From: Amanita rubescens
Taxonomy: Eukaryota > Basidiomycota > Agaricomycetes > Agaricales > Amanitaceae
NCBI GenBank assembly: GCA_015039365.1
Contig: WION01000007.1
Coordinates: 248,001 to 312,000, forward strand
Direction: 5' to 3'
DNA length: 64,000 bases
Shown: piece after piece, positions 27,861-40,048 of the stretch
Layout of the letters: each line of letters opens with the position of its first letter
Numbering within the stretch: position 1 is the first letter of the stretch
Notes under the pieces: model-generated
Told to the model about the DNA's origin: nothing
Seen by the model: the letters and a program-made list of their open reading frames with translations, nothing else
The model's database searches: none
Program-made: the position numbers and the translations under genes

Positions 27861-29778
27861 TCATAACTGGGCAAGAACCAACCCAGTGACGACATATATG
27901 ATCATCATAGGAGGTGTGACGATGCAGTATGACCAAAAGATGGTGCCGCTGATTAGTCGCTCAAATGCATCTCCGGACGCAGCTTGGGTTATTTGGGCTA
28001 GCGTGAGAGCAGGTGGAGAAGAGAGGAGTAATACGTTCGAGACAACGAAAACTGGGCTGAGGAATAATGATTTAGTGGGTTGAGTTAGTCGTGCAGTAGA
28101 CACATACTCTGCGAACGCATTGTGCACCCCAAACTTAGCGCAAACCGCCATCAGAGGTATCAGGATCAAGGGTGTTATGAACATCCTGGATATAATCGAG
28201 ATGAAGACTGTCTTCGATTCGCCTGGATGGCGCTCAGGTTGAACCTCTTCAGCGCCATTAAGCCCAAAACAAGACTTGAAGCTTTCTATAAGAGACCGAT
28301 GCTGTCTAGCTGTGGTGACATTCTCATTTTCGCTCGGGGTCGGGTAAAAGTAGGCTCCAAGCACGATCAACGTCAAAGGTATTGAGCACTTGCCCGCTGT
28401 CGTTATGGCACCCTTAACCGGCTGCATGTGATACTCGGCTGCATGCTGGAGCGGTGGTATACATGCTATAATCAAAGAGGCAGCGGCTGCCCACAGTGGA
28501 GCAGTCATGAACTCGTTGATCACAGCTAAGGTTCGGCGAAGCCGGCCCTGTCCACTCTGGTCTCGCTCCTGGGGAACAGTAGCTTTGATCGATCCAACGT
28601 GAGCGGGAAGCGCCGGTCCACGTTTCTTTGCCATGCGCAAGGGACCAGATTCCGAGTCCGAATCTTCAACGTCGGAAGTCGATACTGAAACAGTTGCCGA
28701 AGTGCTTGTGGAGCCGTATGCAAGTTCACTGCGCGATACGGTAGGTGTGTTTGGGAAGGAATAGAATATCATGCGACCACGTGGGGAAAGGCTCGAGAAC
28801 TTTTGTTTTCGCCCAGTCCTGATAGAGCCCTCGCTTGTGCTTGTCACACTAGACCGTTCCCCACCAGATTCGGTATTTTTTGCGATCCGAGAATCGTATG
28901 CGGCGAGAAGTGGGCGCCGTTCACCAACTGGAGTTGTGACTTCTTGGATTTCCTCATCGGCTTGCGACAGAAGCTTAACTCCATAACTCCAGCGCACCTA
29001 ATTACCGGGGTTCAGGGTCGATTTTAAAAAAATTAGGAAACAAGGCATACCACCATACCGAGCGTGCTGTAGAGGACAAGATAAGTCAGTGCCCTTCCCA
29101 GCATACTATTTTCGTTATCGGATTTGCCCCACTTGAGATCGGGCACCGTGACCACCAGGCTTTGCATGAGAGCGATTGGTAGCGAGTTCGAATTCATAAA
29201 CATGGCCGCAGCCATAGCGAAGCTCCTAAAGCGTCGATTAATATCCACTGAACCAGCAGAGCGTCATACTTGACATCACCTTTGTGACTTTTTTAGTTTA
29301 CAAAACGAGCCGATTGTGAAGGCTACGCCCATGGAAGTCAAGGTCACTGTGACGAAAAATATAGGGATGATCCATAATTCTTGTAGCTTCTCTGCGGAAC
29401 TGTGGATCAGAAAGCAACACCAAGTTCGAGGAGTTCATACGAACTTGGAGTCAGGAAGAATGCCACCTTTGAAAACAATAGGGCAGGGGTGAAGAGCGAC
29501 ACATTAAGTCGGTTTATTTGCTAACAATAAATCACGTTATTTCAGAATCCCATGTAGATAAAGACTCGGAAGCATACTTTTTGCGTCTTCTTGTCGAGCA
29601 CGCCTCTACCTGCCAAGATGTAGCCAGCAAGACACAAGATAAAGACCTCTAGGATAGACTGCGTAGAAGTGAAAGCACAGTCAGGAACGTTGTTAACACG
29701 AGGAAAATGGAACCGCAGCAGACTTACGGCGAAGACGACGTGGAGTAGAGAAAAGATAGGTGTATCTGAAGTTCCCAT
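27861..29778 (-). CDS. Auxin efflux carrier (PIN-like) family transporter
   Basis: Pfam Mem_trans-type protein. N-terminal helices: MGTSDTPIFSLLHVVFASIL, then EVFILCLAGYILAGRGVLDK, QINRLNVSLFTPALLFSKVA, LWIIPIFFVTVTLTSMGVAF, then FAMAAAMFMNSNSLPIALMQ with the helix-breaking Asn/Pro cross-over region typical of the family. A long Ser/Arg-rich cytosolic loop (about 28570-28990) separates these from the C-terminal helices: APLWAAAASLIIACIPPLQH, IPLTLIVLGAYFYPTP, ITPLILIPLMAVCA, PVFVVSNVLLLSSPPALTLA and WSYCIVTPPMMIIYVVTGL. The introns read cleanly, for example after HVVFA and after NAFAE. Fungal members sit in ER or plasma membrane and their substrate is not established, so none is claimed. The start at 29778 is the first ATG that places the donor GTAAG in frame. 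Confidence 0.88.
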
Positions 29779-30197
29779 GACGGTGGGGGTGGAGAAGTAG
29801 ATCAGTAGGGCGTTAAATAGAGATATGGAAAGCAAAGAAGGCTATCCATGACTCCATGTCGTATGGTGCGTATCTTCCGGCCTAACTTGGCAAATATGTT
29901 TGTAAGGTCTAATTTCGGCTCCGATCTAACCACGCACGTTCCCTACGGACGCGCTCGTGGGAACGTTGGCATTGGCGGTGCCAAGATTGGACAGCATGGC
30001 TTAGCTCACAGGAAGCTAAATAGTCTTTTTTTCCCGGAACGTTTGACACGCCGCGTGTATTCTTTGACAGGACGGGGGGAAGAAGAAGCGGTCGCAAAGC
30101 CCAGAATGCTTTGTTTTATCCTGTTTTCCCAGCCGATAAAACCCGACTCTTCCATGAAGTCATCGTTTTGAAACCCTTGTCACCCACTCATATTGCT
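29779..30197. promoter_or_regulatory. Divergent promoter region, transporter and isoaspartate methyltransferase
   Basis: Both flanking genes start outward. No specific element was recognised. Confidence 0.4.
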
Positions 30198-31136
30198 ATG
30201 GCGTGGCGTTCAAGCGGCTTAACGAATATTGAATTGATAGCAAATCTCAACCGTCATGGTATTCTCAAGTCCGATGCGACAAAGAATGTAAGATCCATCC
30301 ATCCATTGACATCAATTGGCGCTGAGTACTCCGCAAACAGGCTATGCTTCTCGTTGATAGGACAAACTATGTGAGAGATCACGCAAGCGCATATGAAGAC
30401 TCGCCTCAGTTGCGTAATGTGCCAAGTACTTGGCCTCAATCCTCATTATAATCATCCAGGCGAATCGGGCATGGCGCAACCATCAGCGCCCCGCACATGG
30501 TTCGTACCAAGATTCTTCGTACTACCTCATCTGATCCAATGCTAAGCATGCTTATGCCCTCGAAAATCTTTTTCCGCTCCTGAAACCGGGTGCTAGCGTT
30601 CTAGACGTCGGCAGCGGTTCGGGCTATCTCCTTGCCATCTTTCATCGCATCGTAGGAGAAACCGGTAAAGTTGTCGGCATCGAACATGTCCCGGAACTCG
30701 TCGAATGGTCAAAGGAAAACCTCAGGAAAGACGGGCTTGGCAACGCCTTGGATGCCAAGCAGATCGAAGTCATCGTAGGTGATGGCCGCGACGGCTATGC
30801 AGAGAAGGGTGCTAGCAACTTACGCTCGTGGGATGCAACTTCTGATTCACTTTCTAGGTCCGTACAATGCAATTCACGTTGGAGCAGCGGCTCCAAACGT
30901 TCCTTCTACTCTAGTAAATCAACTTGCTAGTCCAGGAAGGATGTTCATTCCTGTTGGTATCTATATGCAAGACGTTCAGCAGATTGACAAGGATGAGAAT
31001 GATCGCGTGACGCAACAACCTATCATGAGCGTCTCGGTTGGTTACTGCCTATTTTTGTCGATGCACCCCGAAATTAACCTTTACTTGGCGATAGTACGTC
31101 CCGCTTACTGACCGTGAAAAACAAGGTGACTGGTAA
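30198..31136 (+). CDS. PCM1: Protein-L-isoaspartate(D-aspartate) O-methyltransferase
   Basis: Repairs age-damaged proteins by methylating L-isoaspartyl residues with S-adenosylmethionine. The start reads [20 protein letters not shown], where the family has WRSS/CSG..N..LV..L. Next is [15 protein letters not shown], the substrate-binding region, then motif I of the methyltransferase fold, [19 protein letters not shown], at about 30596-30652. After this come [20 protein letters not shown], the DGRDGY motif, and [20 protein letters not shown] after an intron ending TTCTAG at 30857. A final short exon gives [13 protein letters not shown], joined in frame after QQPIMSVS, and stops at 31136. Length is about 230 residues, as usual. 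Part of the segment between 30410 and 30560 needs careful splicing, but no lesion was identified. The gene symbol refers to the enzyme family. Confidence 0.9.
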
Positions 31137-31645
31137 CTTGGATGATCTACTCCATATGCAATTCACGATCCGATAGAAAGGATCTTTTGAGATTGCTATG
31201 ATCAACCATTTTTTAAAAATCTACGAATAGTAATATGTATTATAGGGTATCAGCTTCTGTCTACATTTCTCACAGAAATATTAATGCGAGCCTCTGGTTC
31301 TTGGCAGAGCCACAATCGATTGATTGATCATCCAATTGCTCGACTTGGTTAGGTTAGCCGAAGGCAACGCATCCGCATACCCACGCCAGCTAAGCACACG
31401 ACGTCACGACAGCTCTAGCGATAGGGATCCATCAATTAACAAAATAACTTATTAATCATGCCTTTTATCTACACATAACCATAGAAAGTAGCGCAAGAAT
31501 AGTTCCTACATGATAAAGTATAAGCGGCTTACACAACAAGCGCATGACCATTAAGTATGCGATGTATGACTTTCCCAATTAGTACGGCCTTAGTGGCAAG
31601 CCTAGGCTGCTGAAGGATAGATACTATTATGTACGAACCCCAGCC
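31137..31645. other. Spacer between methyltransferase gene and DUF6534 copy B
   Basis: AT-rich, no reading frame of note. Convergent 3' flanks. Confidence 0.5.
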
Positions 31646-32811
31646 TCAAGCTCGCTCTCCAGGTGCTTCACCTGTTACGTCTGTTTTCAGTTGTTGTTCT
31701 TGCCATTCTTCATTGCTCTTTGTAGTCGTCGTCGTCGCCGTCGGCCTTACCGAAAGGGATCCGAAGCGGAGGGTATCGATTTGCAAGGTAGCTATTTCGC
31801 CACGAGACGATCCTTCTGGAGGAGGACGGCTGTTGACAAGAACCATCATCGAATTCGCATAGATTTTTGATAAGACAATCCCGCAGGCAAGAGTGAGGCC
31901 ACTGGAAGAGAGACTCGACCCGACCAACAGAACAATGTTCACTGCAACTATTCGTGCTGTTGGAATTTATCCTCAAATGATGCTACAGGAACCATACCAG
32001 TGAGGAGGCCGCAGCCGACGAACAGATACGACAAGCGTGTTATTCTCCGCCGTAACTCTCGAGAGTATATCTCATCCTTGTTGAGCTGCATCCAATTGTC
32101 AGATCTAGATCGAGCATCACTATCCTGCACACTTACAGTCCGTACCATGATGATTGCGATCGTCAGGTCGGCGCAGAGGCAGCATACAGCCCATATCTAC
32201 GACTGGAACGTTAGACAACAAATATTGTTTATATTTGAACGACGTGCCAATGCAACTAGGAAAAGTGATATGCCGTTCGTCATGAACGCTACAGTGAGAA
32301 CAAATTCTACTGTGATCAGCTACATGGTGGATAAGTCATTGGAGAGATATCCTTTTTAGTTTTGCGCACCGCAACTAAGCATAGTGGTATGAATTTCATT
32401 TGGGTAATGATCCGTATGCGATGCGCATACACAGCTTGCGTCAGTAACGCCTCTTCAGATGTGTCAGTCGCGTACTAAGGTTCGAAGTAGATGGTAGCGC
32501 ACGCAGTCCTCCGCATATCGGTACTATTAAAGATGCAAAGCAACCATTATAAGTCGGATTCAGCACCAGGTCTACTAGGTCGTATGCAAGCATAGCCGTG
32601 TAGACCGTCTCTGCCAAGTAGATGAAGTATATGGTCGCTTTCAATTTCTTCGAGTCATTAATGAAGGTAATATAGTACATATCTGTGTAGAACTGTCAAC
32701 CATTATTCATCCCGTATATATCGGAGAAGACGCACAGAGTTGCACAGTCAGTGCACCAAAAAGACAAAAACTGATCGCATTGCCAATCACCTGTAATAAA
32801 GTTGCGTTCAT
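31646..32811 (-). pseudogene. DUF6534 membrane protein, copy B, one splice donor lost
   Basis: Exons in order encode MNATLLQVIGNAISFCLFGA, MYYITFINDSKKLKATIYF, ALLTQAVYAHRIRIITQMKF, ITVEFVLTVAFMTNGISLFL, WAVCCLCADLTIAIIMVRT, NKDEIYSRELRRRITRLSYL and the signature SKIYANSMMVLVNSR. All exons stay open. One boundary fails: after FLVALARRSN, where copy D still has GT at the matching place, this copy reads AT (ATAAAC), and reading through hits a stop. The next exon (IWAVCCL..) is therefore not joined in frame unless an unusual donor is used. The copy is about 80-90 percent identical by eye to copy C at 35.1-36.3 kb, in opposite orientation. The start aligns with the usual family start (NATL..). 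An upstream frame beginning at 33026 could be a longer N-terminus but has weak support. Confidence 0.6.
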
Positions 32812-33954
32812 GGGCGTTAAACATTAACGGGCAGTGTACTGACTAACGAAAGAGCTAGTTCTGGTGTGCGAGTTAGGCTATTAACAACGGTCAACCCAAA
32901 AAAGAATGTAAGAAACAGTGCAGCAACGCACGGATGTGCCCAAGGGTTCAAGGTTGGGATTGGCATTATGGGACCACTGACATATGTAGAGTTGTTCAGC
33001 GCAAATATATCTTGGAGGGCAGCCACAGGGACGAAACTAATAGCGAATTCATGATGGAGGACGCAGATTCCCGAGTTTCAAGATTTGGAAGATTAATGGA
33101 GCACAATGACTTGCTACGCGCTTGGCACACTAGACATATTGACCGTCCGGGTGTTTCCGAATCGGAAATGTCCGCAGAACAATTTTCACGTACTTGAAAT
33201 ACTGAACAGGAACATGCACATGATGGTCGCATCACCGTCGCTATGCTTGAAGTAATAATAGTGAAGATTATACCGAGCAAATGTGATCTTCAACTTACAC
33301 GCAGCATAATTCGAACTTGTTGTGCGGCTCCGGCTCGGGGACCGTTTCAACAAGGTGTCAATTCAATTCAATTTCAAAGGCGATATATGACCGGAAACTA
33401 CTAGTCGAAGATTTTTATCAGTATGTCAATTCGGTTAACTCCGTCGCTTGTGGAGTTACGTAAAAAACAAAACAAAAAACCTACAGTCTGTCATAGCAGC
33501 GTAATCACATTCACATTTACTGCCAGTCGGAACCAGGTACCCGTTGAGGAATTCATTCTCAAGGGCGCTGCGCGCGTTCATATCAATATCAACGAGTCAT
33601 GTACGAAGTCGGAGCTTTCCTATCCCCGTGCCATCGTTGATTCGTTGGAACCCTGGGCTAAGCAGTTCGGCCTTAGTGGATAAGGGTCTAGACCTAACTA
33701 CATATATTAACTGCGGAGGCACGATCCTGCTGGAAAGACCGTGCTGCCCGTTTTTGACACCTTAGTGATGTACATGATGAACCAAAGAAAAGAAAAGAAA
33801 ATCAAGGTGTGAACATGGCAGCTGGAGCAACGCGGCTTACTTAACATCAAGCCCGCCCCACGAGAGACTGGGAAGGAGTAGGAAGGAGTCTGGGTTCGCG
33901 CGCTGCAAGGAAATAATGACGCCATATGTGCTGGAGGGACGAACTAACCACATC
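32812..33954. other. Region between inverted DUF6534 copies, left part
   Basis: Contains sequence homologous to the upstream region of copy C (32820-33050 pairs with about 34870-35100, inverted). A block at 33355-33480 is a diverged direct copy of 37375-37510, and 33615-33690 is an inverted copy of 37562-37640. No gene was recognised. Confidence 0.5.
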
Positions 33955-34356
33955 AAGGTTTACTTCGACGACGCTGTCACCCGTGCAGTTCTAGAGCACT
34001 TTGCCACAAACCCCCCTCGCACTGAAGATGCATGGTATGGGCCGTGGATTACAATCCTCACAACTCTCTTCCCCTCACCCAAGGCTACATAATCAATCCG
34101 CAACGTCGCCTTCCAGAGTGATTCTCAAAGTCACATTCCCGACTTCGTCATCGAGGTCGTGAAGATGGGCACTCATCTTTCGGACTGTCCTTATCGCTCA
34201 AATAAAAAACTCCCAGCATTGGGAGTATGGAGTTCCGGCGAGAAGTTGGACGAAGGACAAGATATGCGGGCACTCGTTGATTGGCATGACACCACTCATG
34301 ACCAAGCCTCTTTTGACGACCTCCAAACCCTGACGCATCTTGTTGTAAATCTTTAG
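33955..34356 (+). pseudogene. Decayed fragment of a fungal orphan protein with nuclease-like segment
   Basis: The frame reads FDDAVTRAVLEHFATNPPRT and DAWYGPWITILTTLFPSP. It must then shift one base to read GYIINPQRRLPE, and shift back to read SQSHIPDFVIEVVKMG. The segment PDFVIEVVK followed by a hydrophobic strand resembles the core of multicopy basidiomycete orphan proteins that look like restriction-endonuclease-fold domains (PDF.....VEIK pattern). The expected VEIK strand is not preserved after it. Two frame changes and a TAA in the continuous frame make it non-functional. The family assignment is from memory of the pattern and is tentative. Confidence 0.45.
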
Positions 34357-35111
34357 TTTTGATTCAATGCTCACCATTAGAGACTAGGAGTCTGTCGTCG
34401 TGCTGCCCGTTTTTTGCACTAGATGCTGAATAGTATCTGTTACAGGCTTGATAACATAAATAAAGTACGAGGAGCAAGTCCAATTCGAAACTGAGCTCTG
34501 CGTCGATATTCGCTGTGTGAAATAATGTTTACTCTTAGCTGAATGAGCAACGTGGCAAAAGAATTGTTAAAAATCTTCCTCAGTTGGCCCTGATTTGGCG
34601 AGCGCCACGGCGCGCGGCAACTAGCTAGGCTCAGCTAAGCCCTTCCCACGTTTTTGGGCCGTGCTAAATCGGGTTGACACCCGCGCACGGAACGTGATTA
34701 GTCATGTGTCGAGACTAGGCAACTAGCACAAACTCATCTTATAATCTTCATCATTGATTTGCTTGGGTGCCTGTAACGCATGTTTGTTCCTGTTGCGGAG
34801 TATGTACGATTCGGAAACAGCCGATGGAGTTCGTATTCAGGGATCAACAATCAACGTTTCAACATCCGTCTCCATGGATTTATTGATCAGTTTCGTCCCT
34901 GTGGCACCCATCCAAGATATATATTCGCGCTGGACAACTCTATGTCAGTAATCCTGTAATGTCCCCGTGGTTGTATGCGTGGCTACATCCTCAGTGCGCT
35001 GCTACACTAGTTCTTTCTTTTTTTGGGTTGACCATTATCAACAGGTTAGGCCGCACGCCGGAACTAGGCATTTCATTAGTCAGTGCATTCCGTGTTAACG
35101 TTTACGGGCCC
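34357..35111. other. Upstream region of DUF6534 copy C
   Basis: Non-coding. The last 240 bases are an inverted diverged copy of the region upstream of copy B, so the duplication included promoter DNA. Confidence 0.5.
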
Positions 35112-36266
35112 ATGATGAACGCAACTTTGTTACAGGTGATTGGGAATGTGATCAGTTACTGTCTTTTTGGTGCACTAACTGTGCAACTCTGTATGTCTCC
35201 TCCGACATATACGGGATAAATAATGGTTGACAGTTTTGCACAGATATGTATTACATCACTTTCGATAATGATCCAAAGACATTGAAAGCGATCATATACA
35301 TTATCTATTTCACCGAGGTGGTCTACACGGCTATACTTTCATACGACCTAGTAGATCTGGTGGTCACTCCTACTTATGAAGGTTGCTTTGTATGGGTGGT
35401 AGTACCTGTATGCGGAGGGATAGGTGCGCTGCATCCACCTTGAATCCCAGTGCGCGGCTGACATATCCAAAGTGGCGTTACTGACACAAGCAGTGTTTGC
35501 ATATCGCATACGGATCATTACGCAAATGAAATTCATACCACTTTGCCTCGTCGCGGTACGCAAAACTCAAGGGGCATCTTTCTGGTGACTCATCGACCAT
35601 GTAGCTGGTTGTCGTAGAAATTGTTGTCACCTCAGTGTTGATATCGCTCCGGATTTCATTCTACCTCACCGCATTGGCAAGTCATTAAAATGTCAAGCAA
35701 AGCTTGCTGTCTAACATTCTGGTCCGTAGATATGGGCTGCATGCTGTCTCGTTGCCGACTTGACGATCGCAATTATCATGGTACGGGCTGTAAGTGTGTT
35801 GATTAGTAACGCTCGATCTAGATCTTACATCGAATGCAGCTGAAAAGGGATAAAATATACTCTCGAAGGTTACGGCGGAGGGTAACACGCTTGGTACAGC
35901 TGTTTGTCGGTTCCGGCGTCCTCACCGGTATGGTTCCAGTGGCATTCTTTTCGATAATTTCCAACAACACGAATAGTAGCGGTAAACATTGTCACGCTGG
36001 CTGGGTCGTTATATTCCACTTTCATCACTCTTTCCTGCGGGATTGTCTTATCGAAAATCTATGCGAATTCGATGATGGTTCTCGTTAACAGCCGCATTTC
36101 GTCGGAAGATGAATCATCTCATGGACAAGTGGCTACCTTAGAAATAGGTACCCTACGATTTGAATCTCTTGCAGCAGGGTCGACGGCGAAGACAATGTCC
36201 ACGACGACTGATGAGGAACGGGAAGAACAACAACCGAAAGACACGCTTGTTACTGGTGAAGCTTAA
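35112..36266 (+). pseudogene. DUF6534 membrane protein, copy C, premature stop in one exon
   Basis: Exons encode MMNATLLQVIGNVISYCLFG, MYYITFDNDPKTLKAIIYII, ALLTQAVFAYRIRIITQMKF, LVVVEIVVTSVLISLRISFY, WAACCLVADLTIAIIMVRA, KRDKIYSRRLRRRVTRLVQL and SKIYANSMMVLVNSRISSED, then a tail rich in Glu and Thr ending at 36266. Splice sites agree with the intact copy at 7.3 kb. In the exon that ends LTALA, the codons matching RRL in copy D are changed to AGT CAT TAA, giving a stop just before the donor. A shorter splice that avoids it would shift the frame. The tail with four or five Glu/Thr runs differs from copy A. A longer start at 34959 is open but unlikely, since NATL aligns with the family's usual beginning. 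Confidence 0.6.
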
Positions 36267-38630
36267 AAATGCAATTCGCGTCTAATGTGGTCAACGTTCA
36301 ATAAATCAAGCGGTGACTTCAGGTAATTCTAAACTTCTATGGCCGTAGATAATATTGTTCGTCTTTCTGTACAAAGCTTGAAATGTACATATACGACCCA
36401 CGAACACAACGAAGGGATGTCAATTTCAAACGTATGTCTAAGTCCCAAATACTACGTTGTGAATTTCAAGCGATCGTTTGGCGTTGTGTTTTTCAAGCTA
36501 TTGGCAACGTGATGATGAAGCTAAGCACGGTCGAACATGTAGCCAAAACAGCTTGCCGAAGATGTTCAAGTCAGCAACGAAACGACGACGGATCATGCGA
36601 GGATATATGCATCACAGAATTAGCACAAGAGTTCCAAGTCGTTTTGCAGAATGACTAATTGTCCCACAACATCGGAATGAGTGCACATCGGACTCGGAGC
36701 TTGCCGGGCTGGACAAATGGAGAATCGCTCATGACCCAGATCGCCTAAAATTCCGGACAAAATTGCCCTTGCCATTATATATGTATGACTGGCACAGCTC
36801 ACTGATGGACATAAGAGATGATCGTCTTCAGCTTTATCAGTCAAAGTAGTACATAGGGGGTTGATACATCTTTGCCCTCTAGTGGCGCTATCCCATGGTA
36901 TATGCATTTAGACTTCGTTTCATGTTTTGCCCTGCCCACGTAAAATCTGCTCCATCGTAACTTTACATAACGTGTAAACCCGACAGGCAGACTGTGGCCC
37001 ACTGCAATGACGCAGGCGTTGAAGTCTCGCGACAACAGCATAAAACTCAACTTCAGCAAGATGTCACTGGCATGGTCTTGGATTCGGAGCGTACGCAATG
37101 GGAGGAGTCGATTGAGGTCTTCAGCTGTATTTCCTGCCTCTATATCTTACCGCGTTTGGTCTAGTCGTGATCAATGCTCAGCGCTCAACCTGAGAACCCA
37201 GGAAAACCTACAACAGCAAAATCTAACCTCTGTGGGCGCATAGTGAGACGTCGGCCTCACGGTCTTGTTCCACACAAGTAACTCGACCCGCATCTACGAC
37301 GCTCCTCTCTACGCCGTCCTCCTGCGTAGAGCATATTATTTCATTGTAGGCCGTTGCGGAATTTCAACATCCAGTGTCAATTTAAATTCAAAGATAAGTA
37401 ATATATATACATGACCGAATGGCCGCCAAACAGCAGACATTGAATAACATCGCAATCAACGGAAGATTTTTATCATACGCTACAGTAAGTCAATTCGAAA
37501 GTGTCTTGTGGAACTTATATAAGGTACCATCTTTCCATTGCTGCGCTAACAGGCAATCAAGGCCAGGACTGGGACCCTTGATCCATAGTGACTCATTGCT
37601 TAGACTAGGGTTCCAACGAGCGATGGCACGGAAATCAGCGGGCACCCGATTCCCAGTGTAAAATATTCCTGAAGGAAGGTGTGTATTCATCAATCGTAGA
37701 CCTGTCACGCGGTAACGGCTCACGTCATATTCGACGGCAACTGCCGGGCCAACTTGTTCCGAAGAACTGAATAGTAATGCAGTCCTCTGGCCTGACGATT
37801 GCCCTTATAGCTGCTCATTTATTGTGTGTGTGACGTTTCACCGGATTCTAGTAGTACCAACGTTCCCTAATGACTTGGTAGATAAGGAGAATCCCGATAT
37901 TTGCGTTACTTCTCCAACGTCTTGTACTAACGGGCACAACCATTTACGCGGGCGTGGGCAGCCGGCAGGCTGGACGCACCCGTTAACACGAAACATGCCA
38001 ACGATGGAGGAGCGTCCCGGGCCACAGCGACTCCTAGTAGCCACAGCAATTATCTCAGCGGGACACCTTCGCTGATGATCCGAACTCATCGATCGTCATA
38101 TACTGCTACGTATACACGCAATACAGCCGCCACAAAAAAAGAAGAAAAAAGAATACTAACTTCGATGCCACAGAATTTTAGGGCTGACTTCATAGTGAAT
38201 TGCTTCATACTTTGCACTAACTTGAAGCGGGGTGTGACGACCATGATATGACCCGTCTTAGACTATAGAGATGGGACCTTTGGCAGATGAAGTATGGCAT
38301 ATGCCATACTTATATACAGCTCTTATCTGTTGTATATCACCAGGTGAGTGGTGTGACCGGTGACTCAAGCTGATATCTACAATCCTTCTACAATCCACTG
38401 CTCCGTTTCGTCCCTGAGGTTCTAATTAAGATATATATACGGTTGAAGACCTCATGCCAATGCATTCTCTTATGAGTAACTTGGCGAACCTGCATTCATA
38501 TCAAGGGTGCGCTGCTACGCTCGGTATTACTCTCCCTTTTTTTAAGTTGACCATTTCAATAGCCAAGCACCTACTCCCGGACTATCTATTGCATTGGTCA
38601 GTGTGCTATCGATTGTCGTTCGTGGCTCGT
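36267..38630. other. Mosaic spacer with short dispersed duplications
   Basis: No gene seen. Segments found again elsewhere: 36750-36850 with 43005-43120; 37375-37510 with 33355-33480; 37562-37640 inverted with 33615-33690; 37735-37815 with 39955-40045 (the start region of the transporter gene); and 37995-38215 with 42595-42800. They are diverged but follow one another over 60-200 bases. Confidence 0.55.
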
Positions 38631-39774
38631 GAACGACAGCTCTGGTACAGGTTACTGGCAATGTGATTAGCTTTTGTCTCTATGGTGCACTAACTGTGCA
38701 ACTGTGTGCGTTTTATCCAACACGTCTGGATTCGCCTAACAGTTCGGGACAGACATTTATCATATCTCCTTCCCCAATGATTCAAAGACATGGAAGGGGA
38801 CCGCATACGCTATCTATTTGATAGAGACGATCTACACCGCTGCCCTCGCATACGACCTAACACATCTGGTGCTTGGTCCTGATTATAACACTTGCTTTGT
38901 ATCTCTAATAGTTCCGGTATGCGGTGGGCTGGGTACGTTGCTGTCTACTTCGGATCTTAGCACGCGGCTGACATGTCTAAAGTGGCGTTACTGACACAAG
39001 CAGTGTATGCACATCGCATACGGCTCATTACCCAAATGAAATACATACCACTTTGCTTCGTTGCGGTACGTAAAACCTGAAAGGGCACGCATATCAATGA
39101 CTAATCAACCATAGCTGATTGCGATAGAACTTGTTACCACAGTGGTGTTAATACCACTCCACATTTCTTTCTTTCTTATCGCACTGGCACGTCGTTTGGA
39201 TGTCCGACAATACTTAATGTTTAACGCTCAACTCCGTAGATATGGGCTGCGTGCTCCCTTTTAGCCGACCTCACGTTTGCGATTATCATGATACGGACCG
39301 TGAGCATCCAGATTAATGGTACTTGATCGAAATCTCACAAACGGTTAAAGCTCACCAAGGATAAAATACTCTCCAAACAGTTTCGGCGAAGGATAGTACG
39401 CTTGTTGCACCTGACCATCGGCTGCGGTTTCCTCACTGGTACGTCGTTTCCTTCTCCGAAGATCATTTCCAATGGCATGATTAGCAGGAATAAACATAGC
39501 TACGCTGGTTGCTTCATTGTGTTCCGTTGACGCCACTATTTGGTGCGGAATTGTCCTATCGAAGATCTATGCAAACTCGATGATGGTTCTTGTCAATGGT
39601 CGTCAATTCCAATCTCAGAATGACGAATACTCGGTCGGTACCTTGCATGTTGGAACCCTTCCAACAATCGGGACGACAACAACAGCTAAGTCACAGGATG
39701 AACGGAGTGTAAAAAAATCGTTCGTCAGTGGAGAGACATGCGAAGAGAAATGTGAAGGCAAAGAGGTGGTCTAG
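38631..39774 (+). pseudogene. DUF6534 membrane protein, copy D, start codon not found
   Basis: Body exons are in good order: VTGNVISFCLYGALTVQLY, YHISFPNDSKTWKGTAYAI, ALLTQAVYAHRIRLITQMK, IAIELVTTVVLIPLHISFFL, WAACSLLADLTFAIIMIRT, TKDKILSKQFRRRIVRLLHL and SKIYANSMMVLVNGRQFQSQ, stopping at 39772-39774. All internal splice junctions can be joined in frame, including the donor GTCCGA after ARRLD that is lost in copy B. What is missing is the beginning: the place of ATGAACGCAACT in copies B and C reads GTGAACGACAGCT, with the ATG changed to GTG and one base inserted. Upstream ATGs (38454) are not in a frame that reaches the first helix without a stop. Either it starts from an unseen upstream exon or it is dead. 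Confidence 0.55.
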
Positions 39775-40048
39775 AGACTGAGCAATGGGGTACAGTCGAA
39801 TTATATTTGAATGGACCTGTATAGTAGAATAAGAAGGGTATATCCAAAAATTCATCTCATCCAATCGTGAACGTCAGTTGCTGTAATTGTGGGGAGAAGT
39901 ACATAAAGTTCGGTAGCCGTTCAAGCCAGATTGTGCCAATTCGATAACGGGCACCTCCGGCAACTGCCGGGCCAACTTTAGCACCTCACTATTGTTCCGA
40001 ACAGTATGCGTTACCATATCTCCCCCTCTGGCCTACCGATTGGTGAAT

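Noticed and set aside
32817..33026. Longer N-terminus for DUF6534 copy B starting MAALQDIFALNN
   Set aside because: It needs a poor GTTAAT donor and removes the NATL start that aligns with the family. Kept only as an alternative first exon.
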